64,000 bases of DNA from positions 43,193,822 through 43,257,821 of the forward strand of contig OX365955.1 of NCBI GenBank assembly GCA_947247005.1. The letters are read 5' to 3'. The position numbers and the translations under genes are program-made. The notes under the pieces are model-generated. The model saw only the letters and a list, made by a program, of their open reading frames with translations, was not told the DNA's origin and did no database searches. This DNA comes from Spisula solida (taxonomy: Eukaryota; Mollusca; Bivalvia; Venerida; Mactridae). Position 1 is the first letter of the stretch. Each line of letters begins with the position of its first letter. Positions 22,818 to 34,047 of the stretch are shown piece by piece.

Positions 22818-23292
22818 ATACTACCAAAATAAAGCCGATACCGTTTGATTGGCTACGAAAATCAACATAAAATGTACGGCGAATCATGTCCAAATGAAGT
22901 CCACTAGTACGACGCCATTGGTGCTGGTGAATTGTGAAGTATTATGGTCGGTAATTTTGCATTTGCGTCCATTTTCCAATCAAAACAAATAGTTGATAGA
23001 AAAATGTGATTTAAATATACAGCAAAATATAAACTTCATAATTTTAGATAAACATTGATATAATTATCAGTCAATATAATGTTGAACTTATCGGTAGACA
23101 TTTTGCTGTCGTCGTATTGACCCATAAATGGAAGAGCCAAATGCCTTTGTAGGGCAATCATTTCACCAATCAATAATAGCACGCTCGTCACGTGACTGTA
23201 CTAATTTCCTATCAAATGACATGAAATAGTGTACATTGCCTACAGAGTTGATCACAGAAAAAGTGGGTTGGGCAAGCGAGAAACACAATAGA
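22818..23292. promoter_or_regulatory. Divergent NFYA / SERGEF promoter region with CCAAT cluster
   Basis: NFYA runs left and SERGEF runs right from this region. CCAAT pentamers (either strand) occur at 22848-22852, 22917-22921, 22976-22980 and 23166-23170, with a further one at 23466-23470 inside SERGEF intron 1. A palindromic E-box GTCACGTGAC is at 23187-23196. No TATA box is evident. Transcription starts are not determined, so the extent is approximate. Confidence 0.55.
23187..23196. promoter_or_regulatory. E-box palindrome GTCACGTGAC
   Basis: A perfect 10-bp palindrome, the consensus for USF and for MiT/TFE (CLEAR-type) bHLH-zip factors, about 100 bp upstream of the SERGEF ATG and 17 bp from a CCAAT motif. 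Confidence 0.5.
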
Positions 23293-26200
23293 ATGCATGT
23301 GTGGACATGGGTACGTTGTTTTATTTCAGTTTGTGTTCTTTTACGACCAGTACAATGCCTGCAAACAACTCCGCGATCGTACAAAGTATCAATGTCGTCA
23401 ATCAAGTTCACAATGAGACGGGGAATATTTATTTTCCAGCCCGGATCTAAAATCAAGCTGTTCTGATTGGCTGAGACCAAAACGAAAGTCTCGAGGGTAT
23501 TTCACGGGAAAATCAATGAATGACATTCTATATTTAGCACACGATGTCTTCAACGTTCGCGCGTTTGATTGACTCACACGTGTTTTATTGCATGGGGTCA
23601 AGAATTAGATCATTAAAACCCTCAGTCTTGAATTAAACAACCACCTGTTCAATTAGTCATTACAATTAATTACCAATTATTTATCGAATACTATTTATTA
23701 AATACCAATTAGTCATTAATAATTAAACAGTCAAACATTCAGTAAACCTTTCTATTAGAATTTAGATATAAAAAAAATAATATATTATTACTTTTCAATG
23801 ATGCATTTACCTGTGGTTGAAACTGGTATATTTCATAATTTGTTAGCTGGGAGTGGTGGCCTAGAGGTAGGGCACACGCTTCGGGATTGAGAGGTCCCAG
23901 GTTCAATCCCCCGTCTGCACCACTGCTTAATTTCACTGAGCAAGACTAACGTACACGCTCCACTCAACCAAGGTGTGAGCTGGTACCTGTGATGGTGGTG
24001 TCTGTACATGTTCAATATTCCTGGGCACCATATCTCGATGTTTGCTGCACACCCACCAGGAGAGAAATAGTCTCCCCAGGGAGACTCGAATGCAGGTTTC
24101 ATTAGGTAGCCCAAAAACACTTATATAGTATCTATATGATACTCTGACCTCTATATAATATATGAACTTGATTCATTGCAGGGTGCTAACTCCTATGGAC
24201 AACTGGCATTAGGTAATGAAGATGATCAGCTCTTACCACAGAGGGTCAGTAAAGTTCCTGCAAATGTTGAACATATAACTGGTGGAGGCGGTCACACTTT
24301 ACTGATAACTGGTGATTGTGTTGTTCTACATGAGTTTGTTTACTAGTATCTGTCAATGCAATGTCCTAGTAGGTTATAGTAAGGAAAATTTGACCTGATC
24401 CGACCTTCTATTAGCAGAATTTAACAGCTGATATGAGTCATATCTTGTCTAGATTTTTAACTCGGCTGTATGTTTTTATATTAAAGCAGACCCAAAACTT
24501 TGCGGGAGTCAGTTAGAGTTATGATAAAATTTAAAGGTGTGCTTCATAACTAGCTTGTCCCTTCATGTGAGACTGGGGTTTGATTCTCAAAGAAAATGTC
24601 AGATCTTGAAATTTCTCATCCCTTAGCAGAGCTACAGATAAGCTGCGTATTGGGGTAATTACCCAATTAATTTTCTTAAAAACCCAATTGATTTTGAGAG
24701 GAGGGAGTAAGAAAAAGCAAAGACAATCTAAAATACCCAAATAGAAAAGGGTGTTTTAGTGAAAAATAGTTCATAAAAGCTTATTTACCCTTTGAGTTTT
24801 ATTAAATACCCAATTAAAATTTGTCAAAACCCAATCAAAATTGAAACTCAGGGGTAAAATACCCAATTGACTAAAACCTTATCTGTAGCTCTGGCCTTAG
24901 CAATTGAGACACCTGATAGGTATATGTAAAAAGGGCAGAGGAATCATTGATAAGTTACATCTACTGGTTGCATTGATTCAAAGTTTAGTTCCTGGTCTGA
25001 AGGTCTTGAATTTGATTGATAGTTTAACCTGAAACATATATAAGGCTTCCATGAGTCAGGGGCAAGGTTGTGTAAAGTAACCCTTGTAAGCATCATTGAC
25101 TGTGATTAATTCTGATATAAACATGGTTAAATCACAGGTAACTGTATCATTGATAAAAAGTAAAAAAACATTTTTTTAATAAAATTTATATATTTATAAA
25201 TTTTATAAAAAAATACATTTTTGTTTGTTTACTCTTTATTAATGATTCAGTTACCTGTGGGTTAAATAGAGAAGTTATGTAATATATGCAGCATTATTTT
25301 GTGTGATTTCAGGCTGTGGTGATCTGTACACTTGTGGATCCAATGATAAAGGTCAGCTAGGCTTGAATACCACTGTGAATGTATCCACACTATCACATGT
25401 CACAGCTTTATCTAAATATAGAATCACCATGGTTACTGGTGGTTGGGATTTCTCTCTGGCTGTCACAGGTTAGTACTGTCACATGTCACAGCTGTATCTA
25501 AACATAGAATCACCATGGTAACTGGTGGTTGGGATTTCTCTCTGGCTGTCACAGGTTAGTACTGTCACATGTCACAGCTGTATCTAAACATAGAATCACC
25601 ATGGTAACTGGTGGTTGGGATTTCTCTCTGACTGTCACAGGTTAGTACTGTCACATGTCACAGCTGTATCTAAACATAGAATCACCATGGTAACTGGTGG
25701 TTGGGATTTCTCTCTGGCTGTCACAGGTTAGTACTGTCACAGCTTTATCTAAATATAGAATCACTATGGTAACTGGTGGTTGGGATTTCTCTCTGGTTGT
25801 CACAGGTTAGTACTGTCACATGTCACAGCTTTATCTAAATACAGAATCACCATGGTAACTGGTGGTTGAGATTTCTGTCTGGCCATCACAGGTAAGTACT
25901 GAATGAATACTTATACTATTGGCCTTGATAGCATAGTGGTAGAGCATCTTCATGGAATGTGAGAGGCCATGATTCGATCCCAAGCTGCCACATTCCAAAG
26001 TCAGTAAAAATGGTACTGGTTGATCTCCCCTGCTAGACAGTCAGACTATTTTAGTTCCATGTAACTTCTGATTCACCCAGTGTCAAGATAATGTGACTGG
26101 GTTATCTTCATATGACTGAAAACCTGTAAACCAATGAGACAATAAAACAATATCTAATCAATTTAATACTGTAAAGACATTAATATTTGTGGAGGGTTAA

Positions 26201-29200
26201 TTTCTATGGATGAAATTGGCTACAATTATAATTCTTATGAATTAATTGCCTCCAAAATTAATATGTAAAAGGGGCGTTTCCTCCCCATTCCCTGTGTTTT
26301 TGAATCCATTTATTTATAGTTGCACATAATTGTGATTTCGCCTAAAACAGATGCTGATCATGCTGGTATTCAAAACTGACTTGAAAACACAATACAAGAG
26401 ACTCACAGGGAAGATTGGCTATTGCCTAACTGTGTTGCCTCTATAAATAAAGTCTTTATTATTATAATTATTATACCTGTTTACAAATATTTGTTTTATC
26501 ATGTTTTTGCTTACACGCATATTTATTTTTATGATAGATACCAATGAGCTGTACTGTTGGGGTTCTAATGCCTTTGGACAACTTGGTGATCCAGATCTAC
26601 CTAACAAGTGTCTAGTACCTGTAAGATGATGTTTTGTTTTTATGTTTGTTCGTTTTTTAAAAAATAATCCATTACTTTTACTGTTCATGCGTCTAGATGA
26701 ATTTTAGCTCAAAATAAATGAGCCGTCTCCAGGGAAACCGGGCTTAGTGACTAAATCATGAAAATCTCGATACTATAGCGATAGAAAGACAAGATTCTTA
26801 TGAACAGTTTCTGAAAATGTTACATCCCATTATAAAGTTACAGACTTTTAAAACTTACCCATCACATATTCTTTTTCCCTAGAGATCAGCTCAAATCAAA
26901 GTTCTACCGGTATTGGATTTCCATCCCCTTAAACTCCTGTTTTATATGCCTTTTACGATTGTTTTTATTTACTAAAAATTATAGACCATTAGAATTTTTT
27001 AAAACTACATGATGTCAAGAGAAAAAAGAAATTCTCCCCTCTTCCTTTGTATATTTCCTTAGCAAATATAGAATAACTGTCATTGCTTTAGTTATTAGTT
27101 ATGTTATTTGGTATTTTAAACAGAGAATATTTGTTTCAGACCAGGGTTATGATTGACCAGAAAATCATATCTGTGGCAGCTGGACTGAGGCATTCCGTGG
27201 CCTTGACAGGTTAGTCCAGTAAATTTGACAGTATTGCTAGTCTATGCTAGATGACTGCCAAGTTTTTAAGTTCAACATAAAGAAATATTTGTTTGCTGTC
27301 TCATATTTAGTGACCAAATATATTTTAACTTTTAAGGTTTATGTTTAGGTTAAAGTTGATTCAAGAGAAATGACATTAAACTACGTATATTATTTACATG
27401 GATGTTTATTGAATGTTTGTTTGTCCATTTTAGTACCTACCAAACTTCACAAAATAGTTTGAAAATTCACTAGGATGAGAGCAAACAATGACTATTTAAT
27501 ATGGCCAGATTCTGCTTCATTTTTCTGACTGATATCACAAGTTCTCTCCCTTTGACCATGTGTGTATAAATATATAGAACAAGGGAGAGAACTAGTACTA
27601 GGCACTTGACATAGTGTACCAAAGGGTCGAAAGAATTACCTGAATATTATTATAAATGTGCAACACAAAGGTACGAGGGATGTTCTGAAAGTTTTGGGAC
27701 AATTTTAGAAAATGTCAAAGCAAAATATCAAGAAATAACCAGGTAACAGCACTTGGCCTGTAATTTCTCGAACACCCCTTGTATATTTGTTACAGAAGCA
27801 TGCATTAGTTATTGAATTATATTTTATTTGATGTAAGTTGACAGCTATTTGTTCGGAGGCTGATTGAATATTTGATGACCTGATGAAGCATTTGTTGATA
27901 TCGCTGGCTTAGAATTAGAAGGTTGTAAGTGCTACTTGCGATCTTATAATACAAGACTGATACATATTTGAAATCTGCATCAAAAGGCGCTTCTTATGAG
28001 CCTATTTTTATGAAAATCGGAACTAGTCATGTTGACCAAGCTGAAGTTGGAAAAGCTTGTTTTCCCATAAGTAAAGAGTAGTTTTCAGACAGTGTTTTCT
28101 TGTTTCTCAAAACATTGATTTTGTACTTACGACCTTCTTATTCTAAGCCAGCGATATCTGTAGTTTTGTATTATTTCAGATGCAGGTGATGTATATTGTT
28201 GGGGAAATGGTAAGCGTGGTCAGTGTGGGATTGATGTGGATGACAAACTTCCTGTCAAAGTTACTACTCCATATAAAGGTATTATAACACAGCTGATATG
28301 TTCAATGTTTCCTAAATATTTCTGGTCTACTTGTCTGCAATATTAGTGTTAAAAGAATATCAACATGTTGTACATAGTGTATTATGGTGATAGTTGAGTG
28401 TAGTCAGGAGAATTTGACACAACTCTTGACCTTCTATTAGCATAATTTAACTGCTGATATATTGTCTATATTTATAATCCAAGTTGTATGTTTTCATAAG
28501 CGGGAAGTATCATGAAGACGCTTGAGGTGTAATACAAACACAAAACTTAAGGACAAATATTGCACGATTTGCTTGCAGTAATTTATATATTCAACGCAAG
28601 AACCTTGTAATATATTCATGCTCAAGGGTCAGGATCAGGTCAAATTCTCTATGCTATAGTAGGCAATTGTACTGGTTAATATATTACCATACATAATAAT
28701 GTTGATATTTATAACGTACAGTTAATACAAGTTTGTGTCTTTTAAATACAATATTCTTAGAAACAAATCATTATGTCATTTTGCCCATTCTTGACATATC
28801 TAAGTCAAAACCTGAGCCAGCAGATTTGTAGGATGGTGATAATTGGATTAAGATTATGTGGTGATGTCAACATACTTTACCACTTAAATGTAATCCTCTA
28901 ATTAATCAAAGGTATCATTGATTGACAACGGGCAGGGCGACTGATCAGTTCAGCAGCATGGTAATTTGTCTACTAACATTGTCATACAACTTCTACTTTC
29001 AGTGACAATCCCGGATGGTGTAGGTCAGGTCGTCTGCATAGCAACAGGGTCGTATCATACTGTAGCACTGACAGGTACTGGATGCACATTGTATATTATA
29101 ATTCAAAATTCAATGTGGATTTCAACCAAAAATTAAAATTGTGAAAACTGAAAATGTGATAAGATTTGGAAATACCATTACATGTACCGTATTCCATTAA

Positions 29201-31137
29201 AGACATCATTAATTTAAGTGTTTACTAAAACTCAAACAAGTCTATACCTACAAAATTGTAAATTTTTATAGACATAAAAAGTCATGGTATTTAGTTAAAA
29301 GATATTTCATGGGCTTTTGACTCAAGTTCAATAGTTTACTGTAAGTCTTTCATTATGTGTATTTCAGAAGTTGATTACTTTGGACATTTTATATCATGAT
29401 AAAAGTTAATTTGCAAAATCCTTGAAATTAAACCACCGCTAATAATACTGATTTACACTAATTTCAGACCAGGGTCGAGTGCTAGTCTGGGGTTGCAACA
29501 AGTATGGCCAGTCAACACAGGACCCTACAAGTGTTGTACAAGTGAATACGCCGTATGTGATCAGTAAGGAACTGTTTGCTGGTGAGAGAATTACAGCTGT
29601 GCACTCAGGATGGACACACATTCTAGCTCAAACTGGTAAAACGGTTTATTCCTTTTATTTCCATTTACAAATGTATAGGATAAATACGAAAAAGACCTGG
29701 GATCAATTCAGATCATGGAGTTCGCATGATATGTTAAAAATAGACAATACAAGTTGGTATTTTGAAATTAGTTGATTGCATGTTTTGATTAAATGGATAA
29801 TTATTCAAAGTTTTTTAAAATGTTTTTAAAAGCATTTTGTGCTTAGATGCCCAGAAACTGGAGACAACAGGATATGTGGATTGGGTGCCTATGGAATAAA
29901 GGGTTTCAATGTGTTTTTTGCGAGTTTTTCATGACACAAGATTGACTTTATCATATTCACAGAGACTGGTATTGTGTACAGTTGGGGTCGCTGTGACTAC
30001 GGACAGCTAGGAAGGTCAAGGTCACCAGGGGCCAGTTTCTCGCATAAACCTGGAATGTTAGAATCTTCACCATTCATCAACCAGTTTGTCTGTGGTTCAG
30101 AACACAACATATTGGTTTCAGGTGAGGATTCCTGTTTAATACAGGGTAAATTTCATGTCAATTAAAATAAATGATACTAACACACCTGTCTTTAGGGATG
30201 CATCAAATATGGCCTATTAACGGCAGGTAATTGTTTATTAGAGGTGTATTAAGGCTCAAAGAATGTAGTTGTGATTGACTTTCTATCTAGCATTAGCATA
30301 TATCTAATTGACCACAGCACCTAGCACAGGTTAAATTGTACTTAGTATCAGGGGTGTCAATATTCAGGATTAATCCGGAATTCCGGATTTAGCTATCCTG
30401 AAAGAGCTATGATATCTGACCAAAATAAAAGTTATTTGATGAAAATATCTCAAGAAATGGCAAAGTTATGGCCAATTTAATCTTCTCAGAAGGATTTTAT
30501 TCAATACAAACTGAGTTAAATATGGAAATAATGCGATTGAATGCCTCTTGTTTGACAAAAATGGTCGGCCGCATATGATTTTCAGGATTTGTAATTTGAC
30601 CCTGTTGACACCCCTGTAGTTTATTCACATATTTATGACATAGGAAGTGCTTTCTTTGTTATTGGTTGCTTTAAAGGTGTCTAAAATTCAGAACTCAGAA
30701 ACTTCCCTAGACAAAAGGCAAGGAAATTGATAGAAATAAGAACCCAAAACATGTTAGTAAATGAACATAGGAAGGACAGAACTAATCAGGAACAGCAGAG
30801 TTCAAAATGCTATAAACAGCTACAAAAACATGACATCCCTTTTGAACAGCCTGCTACCACAGTCGGTCGGTTGGTCGGTCAGTATAAATTGACCCCTCTA
30901 ACTAATTTGGATTGTTTTGCAATACCAAGTACATGTTCTCTGGTTGTGTTTATTTCAGACAAGCAGGAATTGTACACATTTGGTTGGAATGAACATGGAC
31001 TGTGTGCTACTGGTGATGAAGTAAATATGGACACAGTCTATAAAGTACAAACATTGGAGAACCAGTCTGTGATAAATATTGGTTGTGGTAGTGGACATTG
31101 TTTCGTGATGACTAGAGATGAAACAGACATTGGATGA
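23293..31137 (+). CDS. SERGEF: SERGEF-like RCC1-repeat protein (seven-bladed propeller), ten exons
   Basis: Exons: 23293-23310, 24182-24311, 25313-25468, 26538-26620, 27140-27209, 28180-28278, 29003-29074, 29468-29635, 29963-30121, 30959-31137; all phases agree, 377 aa. Seven RCC1 repeats are visible, with cores WGANSYGQLALG (6), CGSNDKGQLGLN (57), WGSNAFGQLG (109), WGNGKRGQCG (160), WGCNKYGQS (217), WGRCDYGQLG (273) and FGWNEHGLC (326). GGGGHTLLITG, VCGSEHNILVS and GWNEHG match human SERGEF (secretion-regulating GEF/DelGEF, 458 aa), reported to bind the exocyst component Sec5 and modulate secretion. The vertebrate C-terminal tail is absent. The start is the only in-frame ATG before a TAG; the first exon codes only MHVWTW. 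Whether it exchanges nucleotide on a GTPase cannot be seen. Confidence 0.88.
23846..24118 (+). mobile_element. tRNA-derived SINE (SERGEF intron 1)
   Basis: The head GGGAGTGGTGGCCTAGAGGT carries a pol III A box and GGTTCAATCCC a B box, spaced as in a tRNA gene. A non-tRNA body follows to about GACTCGAATGCAGG. It is not a functional tRNA, because the stems do not close. The 95-codon minus-strand frame over it is a by-product. Confidence 0.75.
24383..24503. repeat. AGAATTTGACCTGATCC-family element, fragment
   Basis: It shares GAAAATTTGACCTGATCC and AGCAGAATTTAACAGCTGAT with fuller copies at 28402-28660, 31150-31345 (reverse) and 34855-35110. Confidence 0.6.
24627..24893. mobile_element. CAGAGCTACAGATAAG-family MITE, copy 1
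   Basis: Termini CAGAGCTACAGATAAG and CTTATCTGTAGCTCTG are perfect inverses, flanked by CCCTTAG and GCCTTAG. The interior holds several ACCCAATT motifs. Other copies: 58876-59143 (reverse) and a longer one with an open frame at 56404-57213. Confidence 0.8.
25469..25891 (+). repeat. 86-bp tandem array copied from the SERGEF exon 3 / intron 3 boundary
   Basis: Five units, of 86, 86, 86, 79 and 86 bp, start at 25469, 25555, 25641, 25727 and 25806. Each begins with a donor (GTTAGTACTG) and contains a copy of the end of exon 3 (ATCACCATGG...GGTTGGGATTTCTC...GTCACAG). The region therefore carries six successive 5' splice sites; the last, at 25892, is GTAAGT. The final unit has TGA in place of a Trp codon. 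Confidence 0.93.
25919..26145 (+). mobile_element. tRNA-derived SINE (SERGEF intron 3)
   Basis: TAGCATAGTGGTAGAGCAT resembles an A box and GATTCGATCCC a B box, followed by a non-tRNA body and an A-rich end near 26140. Its body differs from the SINE at 23846. It lies immediately after the 86-bp array. Confidence 0.65.
27898..28158. repeat. TCGCTGGCTTAGAATTAGAA-family MITE, copy 1
   Basis: Left ATATCGCTGGCTTAGAATTA and right TTCTAAGCCAGCGATAT are inverses. A second copy is at 42938-43188. Its right end lies about 20 bp before the SERGEF exon 6 acceptor. Confidence 0.75.
28402..28660. repeat. AGAATTTGACCTGATCC-family element, copy 2
   Basis: Inverted ends GGAGAATTTGACAC and GGTCAAATTCTC, with interior CTTGAGGTGTAATACAAACA shared with the copies at 31150 and 34855. 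SERGEF intron; non-coding. Confidence 0.65.
30349..30616. repeat. CAGGGGTGTCAA-family element, copy 3
   Basis: Termini CAGGGGTGTCAA and TTGACACCCCTG, in the last SERGEF intron. Confidence 0.75.
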
Positions 31138-31149
31138 TATAGCACAGAT

Positions 31150-31345
31150 AATTTGACCTGATCCTGACCACATGCAAATCGTGCAATATCTGTCCTTTAG
31201 ATATGTGTTGGTATTACACTTTGAGCCTCTTCGTGATACTTCCCGTTTATGAAAACACACAACCGGAATTATAAATATAGACAGTAAATCAGCTGTGAAC
31301 TTATGCTAATATAAGGTGGAGAGTCGTGTCAAATTCTCCGGACTG
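31150..31345. repeat. AGAATTTGACCTGATCC-family element, copy 3 (reverse)
   Basis: It starts within 15 bp after the SERGEF stop codon and so probably forms part of the SERGEF 3' UTR. Ends: ATTTGACCTGATCCTGACC and GTGTCAAATTCTCC. Confidence 0.65.
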
Positions 31346-31465
31346 TACATATATAATGTAGTTGTTTATTATATACAGTGTACTCAGTCTGATGTATCAA
31401 AATCCCTTATGAATTCTGTAGTAACATCATGACTGCATTATTGTAACTCACCGCTCTTTAGCTCA

Positions 31466-31886
31466 GTGAGAATTCAGAACAAACTACAAAACATCCAAAA
31501 TACAGCTGCACGCCTCATCAATCGAACACCACTCTATGATCGCATCACTCCTGTGCTAAAGGATCTTCATTGGCTACCTGTACAATCCCGAGTGTATTAC
31601 AAGCATGGACAACATGGCTACATCAGGAGTAGTTATATTCCACAAATTGTGACGAGGACAGCATAGGTCTCAAAACGAATCTGTTCTTCTAGTTGTTCCA
31701 AGGATGAGGACCCCCTCATATTCAACTTATGTTTCGTGGCTACTGCACACAAACACTGGTAACAGCTAGCTCAAAGACCGTAAAGAACATTACAGTTGTT
31801 CAAGAAAGCTATACATCATGTGGACCATTTTGAAAATTGGTCTGGAACCAAATATGTAATCCACTATCAATAAAGTCATTATTATT
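31466..31886 (+). mobile_element. LINE (non-LTR retrotransposon) fragment with 3' tail
   Basis: A frame reading LQNIQNTAARLINRTPLYDR and ITPVLKDLHWLPVQSRVYYK matches the conserved segment after the reverse transcriptase palm of many animal LINEs (consensus LQ.IQN.AARL...ITP.LK.LHWLPV). It breaks off by frameshift or deletion. The 3' end AAATATGTAATCCAC, then AATAAAGT and an (ATT) repeat, is shared with the fragment at 39208-40050. Confidence 0.7.
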
Positions 31887-33790
31887 ATTAAAGCGCTGAA
31901 GATGCATAATTTACCATTTTGTGTATTCCAAGTGATTATTGGGTTGGGATTACGTGCATTTGTTTCAAAGTTATAGCTGTTATACATTTCGAGGTTTCTC
32001 ACAGCAGTGGTACTAGTATGTAATGCATTTCTTCAAACACTAATGCATCAGTAAACACTATCTGATATTGTATGTATTACATACCCGGAAATCTTGGCGT
32101 CATACTAGTATTCACCAGAGGGGTTGAATTAAAGTTATGTAATTAATTATGTATTGTGTATTTCGGCTCGTTTTCATGAATCAATTGTGTATGAAGTGAT
32201 GTTGAATTTCATTGTACATGTATCGACTTGTATGCTTTTACTAATGAATTTCAAATTGTTTTTTTCATGCCTTGTGGTTGTATGAAAAGCATTTGATGTC
32301 ATTTGCATGATGAAAGTGCTATATAGTGCCCAATTGGTGAGTTGAATATTACCTACGCAGCCCTGGATACAGCATAGCTAAGACATTAGTTCTTTCATGT
32401 CTAGCACTTTACTGAGCAGTTGCATTTCAGAACAAACAAAATTGGCAATTTCAAATAATTTATTGCGAAACAAGAGCAACAAATAACAATGCACAATTGG
32501 CATGATATGGCAACATTTTCCAATTACTATGGAAACATAATAGAATAGAATAATATCATATAGCTTGTTATTTCTGCATGTTGTATTTTTGGGAGACAAA
32601 AATCCCAAAATATTAAGACCGCAGAAATAACCTGCTATACGGCACATACAAAATGGAAGTCAACTTATCTTCACATTATTTCAATTTAAAACAATAAACT
32701 TGATGGCATTTTTAAGCCACAACACGTCCACAAACATCTCATTCGAACAGACAATACTACCAGTTTACATTCAACATGAGCTGTCTGTATGATAGTGAAC
32801 TTGACTGTTGAATAGAACTTAAGTCATGCACCGTGATCCCCCTTGCCACTATGCATAGATGTTGAATCGCAAGGGAGATCACTGCATAGATGTTGAATTG
32901 CAAGGGAGAATAGGGATATAATTATGAGGGATACAGCATAAGTTTATACAATTGATGACTAGAACACTTTTTGTCAAGTATCAGTTCAAAATAAACAGTA
33001 TATAATTGACACGGTGTATATTGACACACTCACTTAGTATGCATATTAGTCAACCAAGGGCCATAACTTTTATACAGTGAAAACGAAGTTATCAATCATT
33101 AACCGTATTCACCAATTAAAGTATGATATATGTAAGTGTCAAATTATAGAACATGCATAACCCAATGGTTAAAATTATGATACAGGCGGTAATTTTTTTA
33201 GGGAATTTGATCAACACTGCATTATGAGAATCCTGTTGACACGAGGTATACATATAATATACATGGGATGTTCAATAAATATGCAGAAATATGCTACAAT
33301 ATCTTAAGTCATGCTAACATTCTGAATTTGTATGTACAGAAGAACATTTCCAGAGCCACTTTTCGTAGAGCAACAATCTCTCTATAACAACACATTCAAA
33401 GTTTCCATAAGCTGACATTTATTATAAATTCAACGTCTGTAGAGCAACAACCCCTAAATAACAGCCACAATTTTGCAGCACCCAAAGGTTGTTGTTCTAC
33501 AGAGACTACTGTATATATTTCAAACAGACTTATCATAGATTGTTGTAGAGTGAAGCTTAAATGAACATGATTTCCTATTGGTTATAAATGATAACGTCCC
33601 ATGAAAAAAAAATATCTAAATGTTTGTTTACCAATAATATCAAAGTATCATGTGGTCATTAACGCCAAATGGCGTCGCCAATATCAAAGCAATCTTAAAA
33701 GTGCTCTTAATATTTCCATGCAAAATACACAGCTAAATGTTTTAATTTCTGGAAGACATGTTTCATATTTTGACGTCATTATGATGCTGG
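31887..33790. other. Intergenic / possible 3' UTR of the RING gene
   Basis: No exon was recognised. AATAAA on the minus strand at 32459-32464 could end the RING-gene transcript. A short duplication (TGCATAGATGTTGAAT-type) lies at 32850-32905. The missing last exon of the RING gene should lie between here and 38742 but was not found. Confidence 0.35.
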
Positions 33791-34047
33791 CAGGGGTCCT
33801 ACAATTCCGGAATGATCCAGATTGCTGCTGTAGGAAGAATAAACTTTTCGTAAGAAAATTAAAAGTTATTTGATGAAAAAATTCAAAGTATTAACAAAGT
33901 TGTGGTCATTTGAAGTTTAAAGTTGAATTGAACAATAGAACAATGTTTGAAACAGTGGTTTGGTGTAGGGATGTGTGCAAATAGCACTCGAAACAGACTT
34001 GCACCTAATTTTCAGGATTGGGCATTATGCCTTAGGAGGACCCCTGT
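33791..34047. repeat. CAGGGGTYCTACT-family element, copy 2
   Basis: Termini CAGGGGTCCTAC and GGAGGACCCCTG; interior GAAACAGTGGTTTGGTGTAG shared with the other copies. Confidence 0.7.

Noticed and set aside
23128..23160. Alternative SERGEF start encoding MEEPNAF before GTAGGG
   Set aside because: It would join to exon 2 without the Trp that precedes the conserved Gly-Ala-Asn; the 23293 start restores it.
23846..23925. Possible tRNA gene (A and B boxes present)
   Set aside because: Acceptor and anticodon stems do not pair, and the sequence continues into a typical SINE body.
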